Translations under genes and position numbers: made by a program | Shown here: positions 34,578-43,537 of the stretch, one piece after another | Numbering within the stretch: the first letter of the stretch is position 1 | How the letters are laid out: each line of letters opens with the position of its first letter | Assembly (NCBI GenBank): GCA_002746415.1 | Contig: NVXD01000001.1 | Coordinates: 309,275 to 373,274, forward strand | Source of the DNA: Flavobacteriaceae bacterium | Lineage (GTDB): Bacteria; Bacteroidota; Bacteroidia; Flavobacteriales; Flavobacteriaceae | Length of the DNA: 64,000 bases | Direction of reading: 5' to 3' | Notes under the pieces: model-generated | Told to the model about the DNA's origin: nothing | The model's database searches: none | Seen by the model: only the letters and a program-made list of their open reading frames with translations

Positions 34578-36650
34578 TTAATTCACAATAATTTCATCAA
34601 TAAACATCCAACTACTTCCTCCAGGGTTTGGATGCCAGGCTGGGTTTGTTAATGGACTATTCACCCTTACTTTTATAAATTTTGCGGCAGTTTTTGGAAA
34701 ATTAATGGAGAAAAAATCAGTATTAACTTCTGTACTAGGCTTTTCTTTCGGAAAACTTGATTCGGCAATTTTCTTATAATGTACTCCATTTAATGAAGTC
34801 CACACTTTTGCCCCTACAGGAAAGAAAATCCAACTAGAGGGTGCAGATAAGGCACCAACCGAAATACTGGAAATCTCCGATTGTTCTTTCAACTCCAGAA
34901 CAGTCTCCATATGTGTTGCCTCATAGCCCAACCAGTTACCATCTACAAAATTAGTAGAGCCTCGTTTTAGGTCCGCCAATGTTACCGCTCCCTTACCAGG
35001 GTATTTTTCATGGGGCTCTGGTGAAAGTACCACCTCAGCAATCTTAAATTTTACATGTGTATAATCCTCCTTGGTTATCTCACTCAATGCCCATCCCGTT
35101 TTGTGGGCTACTGCCTTTAATTGCGTACTTTCATTCAATATCAAAGGTTCACGATATTTCAAAGAGGTGGTATCTGGTTTAGTACCATCAAGCGTATAGT
35201 AAATAGATACTCCTTCAAAATAACTCTCGATTTTCACTTTTAGTTGCTCTTGGAAAAAATTATTATCTGCCACAAAAATAGGCCCCTCAACAGTTGTCGC
35301 TGCAAAAACTGAATCAGCGACAATTCCAAAATTCAATTTAGGGTTGACTGCAGCTAATTGTTCCAGCGCTATTTCTGATATCTGAGTATTCCATACATAC
35401 AATACTTTTAACCTCTTTAACTTCTTAAGCGTCTCTAAACTACTCGTACTCATATCAGTGCCGTAGGCATTAAGACTTTCTAACCATTCGTGTTTTTTTA
35501 ATTTTTCTATAGTTTCATCGGTAATTGGTGTTTGTTGCAATTGCAGTTTTACCAGGTTCTTAAACTTTTTAAGATAAGGTGAAAGAGTGTCACTAAAGTT
35601 TGAATACCCTAGGTTGAGTTCTACGACATTCTCAGCTACCCCTTTCAATAAATTTAGCTGTTCACTACTTATCTTTTTATTATAACTTAAGTTCACAGAC
35701 AACAAAGGATTATCTTTTGCTAACGGATAAGTAGGAATGCCTCTAGCCTGTAATTCTTTAATTTTATCGGCACTCACAAAATCCATTTCACCTGCCAATA
35801 CAGCCAAAGCAGTAGTATCTTGTTCAAGACCTATTAACACCTCTGCAATTTTTTTAGACCTTTTCAAATCTTTAGGAAAACAATCAAAACAAGAACCCTG
35901 ATCTACCCACCAATTAATAAGTGTAATTTCCTCTGAACTCAGTTGAATTTTACCCTTAGGCGGCATATGATCCTCATGCGCTATTGGTAGACTAAGGGAA
36001 GTTAATAATTGTGGTGGCCCACCTTCAAAAGAATCGAGTATATTGCCAGAATCACCTCCATTTAAAATGCCTTTCTGTGAATTAATAATCAATCCTCCCT
36101 TTTTCTTATTCTGATTATGACAGCTACTGCATTTAAAATCAAAAATGGGCTGAATGATATCAGCATATACCTTTGCCTTTTCAATATCAGTAATAACGAT
36201 ATAATTGCCTTGGACTGGCGTGAAAAGAAATTCCGTCCCATGGGTCATATTACCTCCTAAATGACCCGTTACACCTACAAGTAAAAGAGTCAATCCAAAA
36301 AGAGGCAAATAAACTTTTTTAAACCAATGTATTTTGCCTATCCTTAAAATCAGCAATAAAAAGTTAGCCAATACAAAAAAAGCCGCCATCCACTTATGGT
36401 CAGATAACATCTCAGGTTCATAATCCCCGCTTTTACCTAAAAACCAGCCGCTTGCAAACGATAATATGGCGCAAACCAATGAAAAGGATAATGCCAACTT
36501 ACCAATTTCATCCATAGACTCACTCGGCTTTTTCAAAGCGTATAGCTCCAATAAAAAAGCAAAAACTATTGTGCCTATAGGCAAGTGTACAAATATGGGG
36601 TGCAGTTTTTCAATCTGGATACCGATTTCTAACATATTGATATAAGCCAT
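34578..36650 (-). CDS. membrane cytochrome-like protein: DUF2231, c-type heme, LRR, chitobiase-C/discoidin-like
   Basis: The 690-residue mosaic has four N-terminal membrane helices of DUF2231 type (HPIFVHLPIGTIVF at about 17-30). A planctomycete-type cytochrome c site CSSCH (174-178) follows, with the MPPKG segment further on, then a CFDC pair. The middle (about 300-450) has leucine-rich repeats (LTSLN-type spacing: LVKLQLQQTPITDETIEKL, LKVLYVWNTQIS). Next is a chitobiase-C/FN3-like domain (YYTLDGTKPDTTSLKYREP), then a discoidin-like domain ending in WMFIDEIIVN. It is probably an inner-membrane heme protein with a large outward-facing region. It is the last gene of the five-gene operon (no gap to the preceding gene). 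Function unknown. Confidence 0.75.
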   Translation of the reverse strand: MAYINMLEIGIQIEKLHPIFVHLPIGTIVFAFLLELYALKKPSESMDEIGKLALSFSLVCAILSFASGWFLGKSGDYEPEMLSDHKWMAAFFVLANFLLLILRIGKIHWFKKVYLPLFGLTLLLVGVTGHLGGNMTHGTEFLFTPVQGNYIVITDIEKAKVYADIIQPIFDFKCSSCHNQNKKKGGLIINSQKGILNGGDSGNILDSFEGGPPQLLTSLSLPIAHEDHMPPKGKIQLSSEEITLINWWVDQGSCFDCFPKDLKRSKKIAEVLIGLEQDTTALAVLAGEMDFVSADKIKELQARGIPTYPLAKDNPLLSVNLSYNKKISSEQLNLLKGVAENVVELNLGYSNFSDTLSPYLKKFKNLVKLQLQQTPITDETIEKLKKHEWLESLNAYGTDMSTSSLETLKKLKRLKVLYVWNTQISEIALEQLAAVNPKLNFGIVADSVFAATTVEGPIFVADNNFFQEQLKVKIESYFEGVSIYYTLDGTKPDTTSLKYREPLILNESTQLKAVAHKTGWALSEITKEDYTHVKFKIAEVVLSPEPHEKYPGKGAVTLADLKRGSTNFVDGNWLGYEATHMETVLELKEQSEISSISVGALSAPSSWIFFPVGAKVWTSLNGVHYKKIAESSFPKEKPSTEVNTDFFSINFPKTAAKFIKVRVNSPLTNPAWHPNPGGSSWMFIDEIIVN

Positions 36651-37466
36651 TTAATTTACTAAGATTTCATCTAAAAACAACCAAGGTTTGCTGGATGCTC
36701 CCTGATGCCATTCGGGTATTTCCACTAAAGGATGTATTACGATTATTAGCTTGGTATAGCTGCTTTTTGGAAAGCTTACTTTTAAGAATTCTTCCCTATT
36801 GTCCTGACCAATTCCAGCTTTTTTATTTCTAAAATCCCCAATTTTCGTCTTTCCTGAGAAAACGGTTATGCGATAAGGTGCAAAAATCCATGCTCCCTGG
36901 TTGATCAAACAACCCACTCTTAAACTTGATAATTCCAAAGGCCGTTCAAAATCGAGCCTAATGGTTAAACTATCCGTTTTAAAACCCATCCATTGTGAAT
37001 TGTCCTTAAATGCCAGACCTCCTTTTTGTAGGTCAACTAATCCACTCGAACCGGCTCCTAGGTATGCTGAATGAGGCTCTTGATATAGGGAGACGCTAGC
37101 CCCTGAAATATCATGTCTTATCTTAATGACTGCTGCCTTTCTAACGGTACTATTCTTAAAATTGGGATGGAAAACTTTGGCTTTTAATTGTGCAGATTCA
37201 GTTAATGTTATGGGTTCTGAATAAAGCTTAGCCTTAGACGTTACAATAGTTCCATCTAAGGTATACCGTATCTCGCTATTTGGAAATTTCATGCCTAGCG
37301 TAACGACTGTGGTATCTTTAAAAAGAGGAGCACTAACAGCTATGTTAGGTGGAGCCATCTCAAACAATTCGCTTGCAGCAAAGGATGGTTGTTGCGCACT
37401 TATTTCGCCCTTAGCCATAAAAATACACAAGACAATTAACAGCATTTTCCTTAACGACATAATCAT
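36651..37466 (-). CDS. secreted chitobiase-C/FN3-like + discoidin-like protein
   Basis: The 271-residue protein begins with a signal peptide (LRKMLLIVLCIFMAKGEISAQ region, cut after SAQ). The mature part is one FN3/chitobiase-C-like domain (EIRYTLDGTIVTSKAKLYSE) followed by a discoidin-like domain ending WLFLDEILVN. Both domains match the C-terminal 220 residues of the downstream membrane cytochrome, so it looks like a free-standing copy of that module. It is probably a carbohydrate- or surface-binding subunit. It overlaps the upstream NHL gene by four bases and directly abuts the next gene. Confidence 0.75.
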   Translation of the reverse strand: MIMSLRKMLLIVLCIFMAKGEISAQQPSFAASELFEMAPPNIAVSAPLFKDTTVVTLGMKFPNSEIRYTLDGTIVTSKAKLYSEPITLTESAQLKAKVFHPNFKNSTVRKAAVIKIRHDISGASVSLYQEPHSAYLGAGSSGLVDLQKGGLAFKDNSQWMGFKTDSLTIRLDFERPLELSSLRVGCLINQGAWIFAPYRITVFSGKTKIGDFRNKKAGIGQDNREEFLKVSFPKSSYTKLIIVIHPLVEIPEWHQGASSKPWLFLDEILVN

Positions 37467-38497
37467 ACTCTGTACAGTTTTATCGGATAGGTTTTACCCG
37501 AATTCCATTGCGCTACATATAAATTTTCATCGGCATCTACACAAACATCATGGGGATGATGGAACACTTTTAAGGCTTGGTACATCGGTTGCAATTGACC
37601 ATCTTTATAAATTGGTGTGCACCCACCAGGAGCGGAAATTAATTTGTTATTAGCATCTAGTATGGAGACAAAACCTGTTCCGTCAGAACCATCACCACTC
37701 CAAATAGTAGCCAAATATACATTAGTACCATGTATTACTGGTCTACAAATGTAGGCTCCAGGGAGGTCGTATCGTTCCAAAAACTCTCCTTCTAAACTAA
37801 ATCGTTTCAAAGAATTCTGTTGTCTAGCGGTAATCAACAATGTTGGATTATGTCGATCTCTATGGTCTATGCAGATACCATGAGCATTGTTAAACAGGTG
37901 GTCTTCATTACCTCTACCGCCAAAGACATTTAACAACTCCCCTTTTTCATTATAGTGTAAGATATATTGTTCACCATAACCATCTGCCACGTACACATCA
38001 CCATTAGGCGCTACAGTGGTTTCGGTAGGAATATATTGTCCCTTTGACTGGTATTTACCAGACTCTTTTGGAAAAGGAAACACTTGCACCACCTTACCAT
38101 CAATAGTGGTCTTGATGACCTCATTTCGATTATTATCACTGATATATAAAAAATCCTCACCGTTTTCAATGTTTAAGGTAAGTCCATGAGCTCCCGGGTA
38201 GTCCGTACCCCAAGTTTCAATAAGACGCCCAGAAGTATCGTAAACAATAATATTATTTTTGATGTTATTGGTTAACAATAAAATACGCCCCTTTGAATCT
38301 TGCACCATTTCATGACAATCGTTCACTGGATGGTAAGCAGGATTCAAAGCGCCCCAATTAAGGTCAATTTTATATGTATAATTATTATGCCCAATAATGG
38401 CATCCTTATATGGAGCTATTGCGGCTAACAAGGAGGGTGTCGTTAAGCATCCCATAGCTCCCAAAAAAGTTTGTTTAGAAAATTTGCGTCTCTTCAT
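37463..38497 (-). CDS. NHL-repeat beta-propeller protein with Tat-like signal
   Basis: The 344-residue protein starts with MKRRKFSKQTFLGAMG, a twin-arginine-like export signal followed by a small hydrophobic core. The rest is an NHL-type six-bladed propeller, with recurring segments such as GRILLLTNNIKNNIIVYD, NGDVYVADGYGEQYILHY and DADENLYVAQWNSG. Similar propellers in planctomycete operons are thought to bind ligands or act as lyases; no catalytic His triad was recognised. It follows DUF1501 with a one-base stop/start overlap (TAATG) and overlaps the next gene by four bases, so translation is coupled. Confidence 0.78.
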   Translation of the reverse strand: MKRRKFSKQTFLGAMGCLTTPSLLAAIAPYKDAIIGHNNYTYKIDLNWGALNPAYHPVNDCHEMVQDSKGRILLLTNNIKNNIIVYDTSGRLIETWGTDYPGAHGLTLNIENGEDFLYISDNNRNEVIKTTIDGKVVQVFPFPKESGKYQSKGQYIPTETTVAPNGDVYVADGYGEQYILHYNEKGELLNVFGGRGNEDHLFNNAHGICIDHRDRHNPTLLITARQQNSLKRFSLEGEFLERYDLPGAYICRPVIHGTNVYLATIWSGDGSDGTGFVSILDANNKLISAPGGCTPIYKDGQLQPMYQALKVFHHPHDVCVDADENLYVAQWNSGKTYPIKLYRV

Positions 38498-39987
38498 TAA
38501 GCGAGTATATCTTTTATCAATTCCCCTTCTACATCCGTTAATCGAAACCTTCTTCCTTGATATTTATAGGTTAATTTTTCATGATTGATGCCCAATAAAT
38601 GTAGCATGGTTGCCTGGAAATCATGGACATGAACGGGGTCTTTTGTAATATTATACCCAAATTCATCTGTTTCCCCGTGAACCATTCCAGGTTTTATACC
38701 ACCCCCGGCCATCCACATACTAAAACATCTTGGGTGATGATCACGACCATAATTGGTGTCCGTTAAAAGTCCTTGAGAATAATTAGTTCTACCAAATTCA
38801 CCTCCCCATATCACAAGCGTATCTTCTAATAGGCCTCGTTGTTTAAGGTCTGCTATTAATGCTGCTGATGCCTGATCCACATCCTTGGCTTGTTTTTCGA
38901 TTGCCGATGGTAAATTAAAATGCTGATCCCATCCCATATGATATAATTGGATAAACCGCACATCTTGTTCAGCCAACCTTCTAGCCAACAGGCAATTGGC
39001 AGCAAAAGTGCCGGGTTTCCTGGCATCAGAACCATACATTTTATAAATGTAATCGGGTTCCTTAGAAATGTCCATCACTTCTGGCACAGAGGTTTGCATG
39101 CGATAGGCCATTTCATATTGGGCGATTCGACTTTGAATCTCTGGATCTCCAAATTCTTGATACTGTTTATCGTTCAAAGATGCAATGTGATCCAACATTT
39201 CACGTTTTCCATTTTTGGATAATCCATCAGGGTCATTCAAATAAAGTACCGGATCTTTAGCGGCACGAAACTGTACGCCTTGGTGCAAGGAATGTAAAAA
39301 GCCATTACCCCAAAGTCTGGTATATAAGGGTTGCCCATTAGGACGTCCTGTTCCCCTAGATAACAAAACGGTAAATGCTGGAAGATTATCATTCTCACTT
39401 CCTAGCCCATAACTTAGCCAAGAACCCATGCTAGGCCTACCGGGTTGCTGTGAGCCTGTTTGAAAAAAGGTCACAGCTGGATCATGATTAATAGCTTCAG
39501 TGTACATGGAATTAATAATACAAATATCGTCTGCCATTTTAGCCGTATAAGGCAACAGGTCACTGATCCATGCACCACTTTTTCCATACCGTTTAAAATC
39601 ATATAAAGAACCCACCATAGGAAAATTATCCTGGTTGGAAGTCATACCTGTTAGTCGTTGCCCATTACGAATGGATTCGGGCAAATCTTGTCCTCTACGT
39701 AGATTTAATAAGGGTTTATAATCAAAAAGTTCTAACTGAGAAGGTCCCCCACTCTGAAATAAATATATGACTCGCTTCGCTTTTGCTGGAAAGTGTAACG
39801 AATCTAACTCGCCCTTAGTTCCGTATCCAGTAGTAGTAATTAATTTACCCTTTTCATTTTTGCTGAAATATTGGTATCCCAAGGTAGAAGCTAATGCCGC
39901 ACCACCAATTCCTAAAGCTGTTTTACCTAGAAAAGAACGCCGGTTTAACAGCAGTGATCGATCCTCTAATATTTTCTTCTCACTCAT
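38497..39987 (-). CDS. DUF1501 family protein, Tat-exported
   Basis: The 496-residue protein has a clear Tat motif LLNRRSFLGKTALGIGGAA (Arg16-Arg17) and a DUF1501 domain of the sulfatase/alkaline-phosphatase superfamily. Landmarks are AKRVIYLFQSGGPSQLELFD near 70-90, NHDPAVTFFQTG, LLARRLAEQDVRFIQ, and VIWGGEFGRTNYSQG near the C-terminus. It has no T9SS domain, unlike the DUF1501 protein at 27475. It is the second gene of the operon, one base after the DUF1549/DUF1553 gene. In planctomycetes the pair DUF1549/1553 + DUF1501 is very common, but the reaction is unknown. Confidence 0.9.
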   Translation of the reverse strand: MSEKKILEDRSLLLNRRSFLGKTALGIGGAALASTLGYQYFSKNEKGKLITTTGYGTKGELDSLHFPAKAKRVIYLFQSGGPSQLELFDYKPLLNLRRGQDLPESIRNGQRLTGMTSNQDNFPMVGSLYDFKRYGKSGAWISDLLPYTAKMADDICIINSMYTEAINHDPAVTFFQTGSQQPGRPSMGSWLSYGLGSENDNLPAFTVLLSRGTGRPNGQPLYTRLWGNGFLHSLHQGVQFRAAKDPVLYLNDPDGLSKNGKREMLDHIASLNDKQYQEFGDPEIQSRIAQYEMAYRMQTSVPEVMDISKEPDYIYKMYGSDARKPGTFAANCLLARRLAEQDVRFIQLYHMGWDQHFNLPSAIEKQAKDVDQASAALIADLKQRGLLEDTLVIWGGEFGRTNYSQGLLTDTNYGRDHHPRCFSMWMAGGGIKPGMVHGETDEFGYNITKDPVHVHDFQATMLHLLGINHEKLTYKYQGRRFRLTDVEGELIKDILA

Positions 39988-39988
39988 A

Positions 39989-42334
39989 TTATCCTCTTGA
40001 TATGGTCTCGTCTAAATTTAAAATAATGTGGGCCGTTAAGGCTAGTGCTGTTAAAGGTTCCTTTGCAATATTAACAGTTAAGGGAGCGTTTCCAATAGCT
40101 AAAAAAGCATCGGAATCAATCTCGCCTGTTTTAATCTTCAGCAATGAGCTTTCATAAAAATCGCTTAGCTCCTTTAGTTCTATCTCATCGGGACGTCGTG
40201 AGGTTGCCTTTTCAAACAACTCACTAATTTGATTTTGAAGGCCTTTTTTGTTGCTCATGGCATTTTGTGCCAAAACCCTAGATGCTTCAATAAGTTGAGG
40301 GTCGTTCAGGAGCACTAATGCTTGTAAAGGTGTATTGGTTTCCTGCCGTTTTACGGAACAAACATCTCTTGAAGATGCATCAAATGTCATCATACTAGGA
40401 GGGGGAACGGTACGTTTCCAGAACGTATACAAACTCTTTCTGTATAGGTCATGTCCTGTGCTCTCAATGTATGTGGCGGTAGTTCCTCCACCGCCGCCAG
40501 TCGTTTCTTCCCAAATGCCCTCGGGCTGATATGGTTTTACACTAGGGCCTCCTATTTCTTTATGTAGCAAACCACTAACCATAAGCGCCTGATCGCGAAT
40601 AGTCTCGGCTGGCAGTCGTAATCTGGAAGCTCTAGCCAACCATTGGTTTTCTGGATCTCGCTCTAAGAGGTTTGCGTTGGTCTTTGTAGATTGTTGGTAG
40701 GTAGCCGACAAGGCTATATATTTTAACATTTGCTGCATATCCCATCCTTCGTTCTGAAACTTAAGTGCCAAGAAATCCAAAAGCTCTGGATGAGTTGGTA
40801 AGGCTCCCTGATTCCCAAAATCATAGGAACTTTCTACCAAACCCTTCCCAAACATACGCTGCCACATTCGGTTTACTGCCACACGTGCCGTTAGTGGGTG
40901 CTTGTCATCAAAAAGCCACTGTGCAAGTCCTAAGCGGTTCTTTGGAAAAGTGTCAGAAAAGGGAAGTAAGGCAGTTGGTGTACCTACTTCAACAACCTCA
41001 CCCAATTGATCATAGACACCTCTTTTGAGAATATGAGTCTCGCGAGCTTGACTCATATCTTTCATAACCATAACAGGTATTTTGTCTGATTTACTTTTAG
41101 AAAAGTTGATAAAGTTTAACACCCCCTCGACTTCCTTTTTGCTCAGCATGATTACAGGGTTAGGAATGTCTTCCGCACCAACTAGTAATCCTTTTTCCGG
41201 AATATTGTTGAAAAAACTAAACAATTGAAAATGTTCTTTTTGACTTAAGGGATCATATTTATGATCATGGCAACGCGCACACTCCATGGTAAGGCCCATA
41301 AAAGCAGTGCTAAAGGTATTGGTGCGGTCTTCAACGTATTCAATGCGATACTCCTCAGGAATGACCCCTCCTTCGGCGGTAATTTTATGATTTCTATTAA
41401 AACCTGTAGCAAGAATTTGTTCTAAATTGGCATTGGGAAGTAAATCACCAGCCAACTGATAGGTCACAAAATCTTTGTAGGACATATTCTTTTTAAAGGC
41501 ATGGATTACCCAATCTCTCCATGGCCACATGGTACGTTCAAAATCATCCTGATAACCGTGGGTGTCTGCATAACGGGAAACATCCATCCAATCGGAAGCC
41601 ATATGTTCTGCATAATCATCGGTTGACAAAAGATGATCAATTACCTTTTCATAGGCATTAGTCGCATCATCATTTACAAAGTTATTTATTTGTTCTAATG
41701 TTGGTGGTATTCCTGCTAAATCAAAACTTACCCTACGAATTAATTTTTCCTTAGTGGCTTTTTCAGAAGGTTGCAAACCCTTTTCATGAAGGGTAGCTAA
41801 AACAAAAGCATCTATCTTGTTTTGCTCCCAGTTATTGTCTTTGGAACTGGGTGTGTCTTGTGGTTGTGGTGGAACAAAAGCCCAATGTGGTTGGTATTCA
41901 GCTCCTTGTTCTATCCATTTACGCAACAATAATTTCTCTCGTTCTGTCAAGAATAAGTTAGACTCCTGGGGCGGCATTTGATTGTTCGGGTCTGGTGAAA
42001 AAATACGTTCTATCATTGTACTTTTTTCCGGAGATCCAGGGACAACAGCAAAATGGTTTTTTTCTTTCCCCAAGGCTTCGTAGGCCTTTTCAGCCGAGTG
42101 TAGAGACAATCCTCCTTCAATCGCATTTTCATCAGGGCCATGACAGGCAAAACATCGATCAGAAAGTATTGGTTTTATATCAAAGACAAAGTCCACCTTT
42201 TCAGGTATATCTTCTGAAAAAATTAAATCACCTGCAATTGAATGGGTCTTGTCTTGTTTACATCCAACTAAAAGGACTACTACCAGCAGACAAAAGGCAT
42301 GCACAAATTTACAATACCGTAAAATTACCTTCAT
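39989..42334 (-). CDS. planctomycete-type cytochrome c / DUF1549 / DUF1553 lipoprotein
   Basis: The 781-residue protein begins with a lipoprotein signal (LLVVVLLVGC, Cys25). Next is a planctomycete cytochrome c domain with CFACH (61-65) and the downstream NQMPPQESN axial-Met region (about 118). DUF1549 (PSCyt2) follows with LIRRVSFDLAGIPPT and DVSRYADTHGYQDD, and then DUF1553 (PSD1) with PLTARVAVNRMWQRMFGKG and NTPLQALVLLNDP near the end. It is probably anchored in the periplasm or outer membrane and able to take electrons through its heme. It is the first gene of the five-gene operon; no strong promoter match is seen in the 264 bases upstream. Reaction unknown. Confidence 0.92.
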   Translation of the reverse strand: MKVILRYCKFVHAFCLLVVVLLVGCKQDKTHSIAGDLIFSEDIPEKVDFVFDIKPILSDRCFACHGPDENAIEGGLSLHSAEKAYEALGKEKNHFAVVPGSPEKSTMIERIFSPDPNNQMPPQESNLFLTEREKLLLRKWIEQGAEYQPHWAFVPPQPQDTPSSKDNNWEQNKIDAFVLATLHEKGLQPSEKATKEKLIRRVSFDLAGIPPTLEQINNFVNDDATNAYEKVIDHLLSTDDYAEHMASDWMDVSRYADTHGYQDDFERTMWPWRDWVIHAFKKNMSYKDFVTYQLAGDLLPNANLEQILATGFNRNHKITAEGGVIPEEYRIEYVEDRTNTFSTAFMGLTMECARCHDHKYDPLSQKEHFQLFSFFNNIPEKGLLVGAEDIPNPVIMLSKKEVEGVLNFINFSKSKSDKIPVMVMKDMSQARETHILKRGVYDQLGEVVEVGTPTALLPFSDTFPKNRLGLAQWLFDDKHPLTARVAVNRMWQRMFGKGLVESSYDFGNQGALPTHPELLDFLALKFQNEGWDMQQMLKYIALSATYQQSTKTNANLLERDPENQWLARASRLRLPAETIRDQALMVSGLLHKEIGGPSVKPYQPEGIWEETTGGGGGTTATYIESTGHDLYRKSLYTFWKRTVPPPSMMTFDASSRDVCSVKRQETNTPLQALVLLNDPQLIEASRVLAQNAMSNKKGLQNQISELFEKATSRRPDEIELKELSDFYESSLLKIKTGEIDSDAFLAIGNAPLTVNIAKEPLTALALTAHIILNLDETISRG

Positions 42335-42598
42335 GTTTTTGGGGATTTTTCATTATTGAACTGGTTTGATTATATAACTCTATGAAAATATACAAAATAC
42401 CCGTTTCTACTTACATCTTTTTCGACGGAAAACCTGTCTGGAAAGACCAGTGAAGAATAAACGATTGTTAGCGTTAGTTTGTGAGCACTATAACTTAATT
42501 CATATGGACGGAATTCTATAGTTAAAATAAGATTGCTTTCGACTGTACTCAAGCTAGCATTTTGCTAAATTCTAGCTCGAGCACAACCTAAGCATTGG

Positions 42599-42931
42599 TT
42601 ATTTCCCCAACATCAACAATTCATTGCATTTAATTTCTGTTATGTATTTTTTCTCCCCTTCTTTGGTTTCATAAGAGCGATAGGTAAGCTTACCGTCTAT
42701 GGCAACTTGTTTACCCTTGACCAAAAAATTCTCTACAATTTCAGCAGTCTTCCCCCAGGCAACGATATTGTGCCATTGCGTATCTTCAACTTTTTCACCT
42801 TGAGCATTTTTATAGCTCTCAGTTGTAGCAATGGAGAATTTTGCCACTTTGGTTCCGCTTTCTAGGTTAACAATTTCTGGGTCGTTACCTAAATTTCCAA
42901 TCAACTGTACTTTGTTTCTAAGTGCGTTCAT
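42599..42931 (-). CDS. ssb: single-stranded DNA-binding protein, short form
   Basis: The 110-residue protein is one OB-fold of the SSB family: it starts NALRNKVQLIGNLGNDPEIV and continues with TQWHNIVAWGKTAEIVENFL and KQVAIDGKLTYRSYE. It ends right after the fold (CNELLMLGK), so the acidic C-terminal tip (DxDIPF) that recruits repair partners is missing. Such short SSBs often act beside a full-length SSB, sometimes during plasmid or phage DNA handling. An inverted repeat TCCTGA/TCAGGA lies just upstream (42950-42968) and could be a regulatory site or 3' hairpin of the neighbouring pseudogene. Confidence 0.92.
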   Translation of the reverse strand: MNALRNKVQLIGNLGNDPEIVNLESGTKVAKFSIATTESYKNAQGEKVEDTQWHNIVAWGKTAEIVENFLVKGKQVAIDGKLTYRSYETKEGEKKYITEIKCNELLMLGK

Positions 42932-42985
42932 AATAAAATAATTTTTAAATCCTGACTGTATTTCAGGAATGTTAAACAGTTAATA

Positions 42986-43313
42986 CTACCAAGCCACGAT
43001 GACTTGGCACTGCAAACCTAGCCCAGCAAGCAAAAAACATTCGGTTGAAAAATAGTTACTTTCGTTTACAAACGTTTGTAGTCGTTTGCATTTAATTATA
43101 TCGAGCTGGAGGCTGATTTGTTGATTAAGAATAGTTTTAGAGGTAGCTTTTTGTTTTTTTGGCGTTCCATTCCAATGGATTAATAAACTCTCCAGTTGAG
43201 AATTGTTTTCTCCTCTTCAAGTAAGTCATTCTACAATAGATTGGGCAAATTCCTTTCTGATTCGTTTTTTCCTTTTTTAATATAAAAAGGATTGATAAGT
43301 TTTTTTGATTCAT
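42986..43313 (-). pseudogene. frameshifted fragment of a Bacteroidota tyrosine recombinase (integrase)
   Basis: From ATG 43313 the minus strand encodes MNQKNLSILFILKKEKTNQK, then CPIYCRMTYLKRRKQFSTGE and FINPLEWNAKKTKSYL before a stop (43137). This is the arm-type DNA-binding N-terminal domain of Bacteroidota integrases. In a shifted frame (one extra base) the reading continues as KTILNQQISLQLDIIKCKRL to a stop at 42986, which is the next helical part of the same family. The SAM-like core and catalytic Arg/His/Tyr domain are missing. It lies about 225 bases from tRNA-Asn and looks like the remnant of an integrated element. Confidence 0.7.
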
Positions 43314-43358
43314 AACCAATTGGTTTTAATGTTAAACAATTGACATACAATTCGGAAG

Positions 43359-43401
43359 TGGGGTACCTGAAATTTTGAATGGGGTACCTAATGGGGTACC
43401 T
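43359..43401. repeat. triple TGGGGTACCT direct repeat
   Basis: Three exact copies of TGGGGTACCT lie at 43359-43368, 43380-43389 and 43392-43401, spaced 21 and 12 bases start to start. Each contains the palindrome GGTACC. They are immediately upstream of the integrase fragment on its strand, a position where arm-type binding sites or an excisionase/operator array could lie. Confidence 0.65.
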
Positions 43402-43498
43402 AATTTCAAGTAATAACTTGACAAGTTGACTTTTCGTGGAAAGTGAAATTAGCACCTATAATACGAGTAACACCCTATATTACTTGACTAAAAACAAA

Positions 43499-43528
43499 AA
43501 ATCCAACCTAAATAAATAGATTGGATTT
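43499..43528 (-). terminator. terminator after tRNA-Asn
   Basis: The arms AAATCCAA (43499-43506) and TTGGATTT (43521-43528) form a stem with a 14-base AT-rich loop. On the minus strand it is followed by a T-rich stretch (TTTGTTTTTAG). It lies just downstream of tRNA-Asn. Confidence 0.65.
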
Positions 43529-43537
43529 CGTTTTTTG

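Noticed and set aside
42370..42552. 60-residue minus-strand frame in the gap before ssb
   Set aside because: It has no family resemblance, no promoter match and lies in an AT-rich gap; taken as chance.
43231..43455. 74-residue frame upstream of the integrase fragment
   Set aside because: Its protein is a by-product of the TGGGGTACCT repeats (RYPIRYPIQNFRYP) and it overlaps the integrase fragment in another frame.
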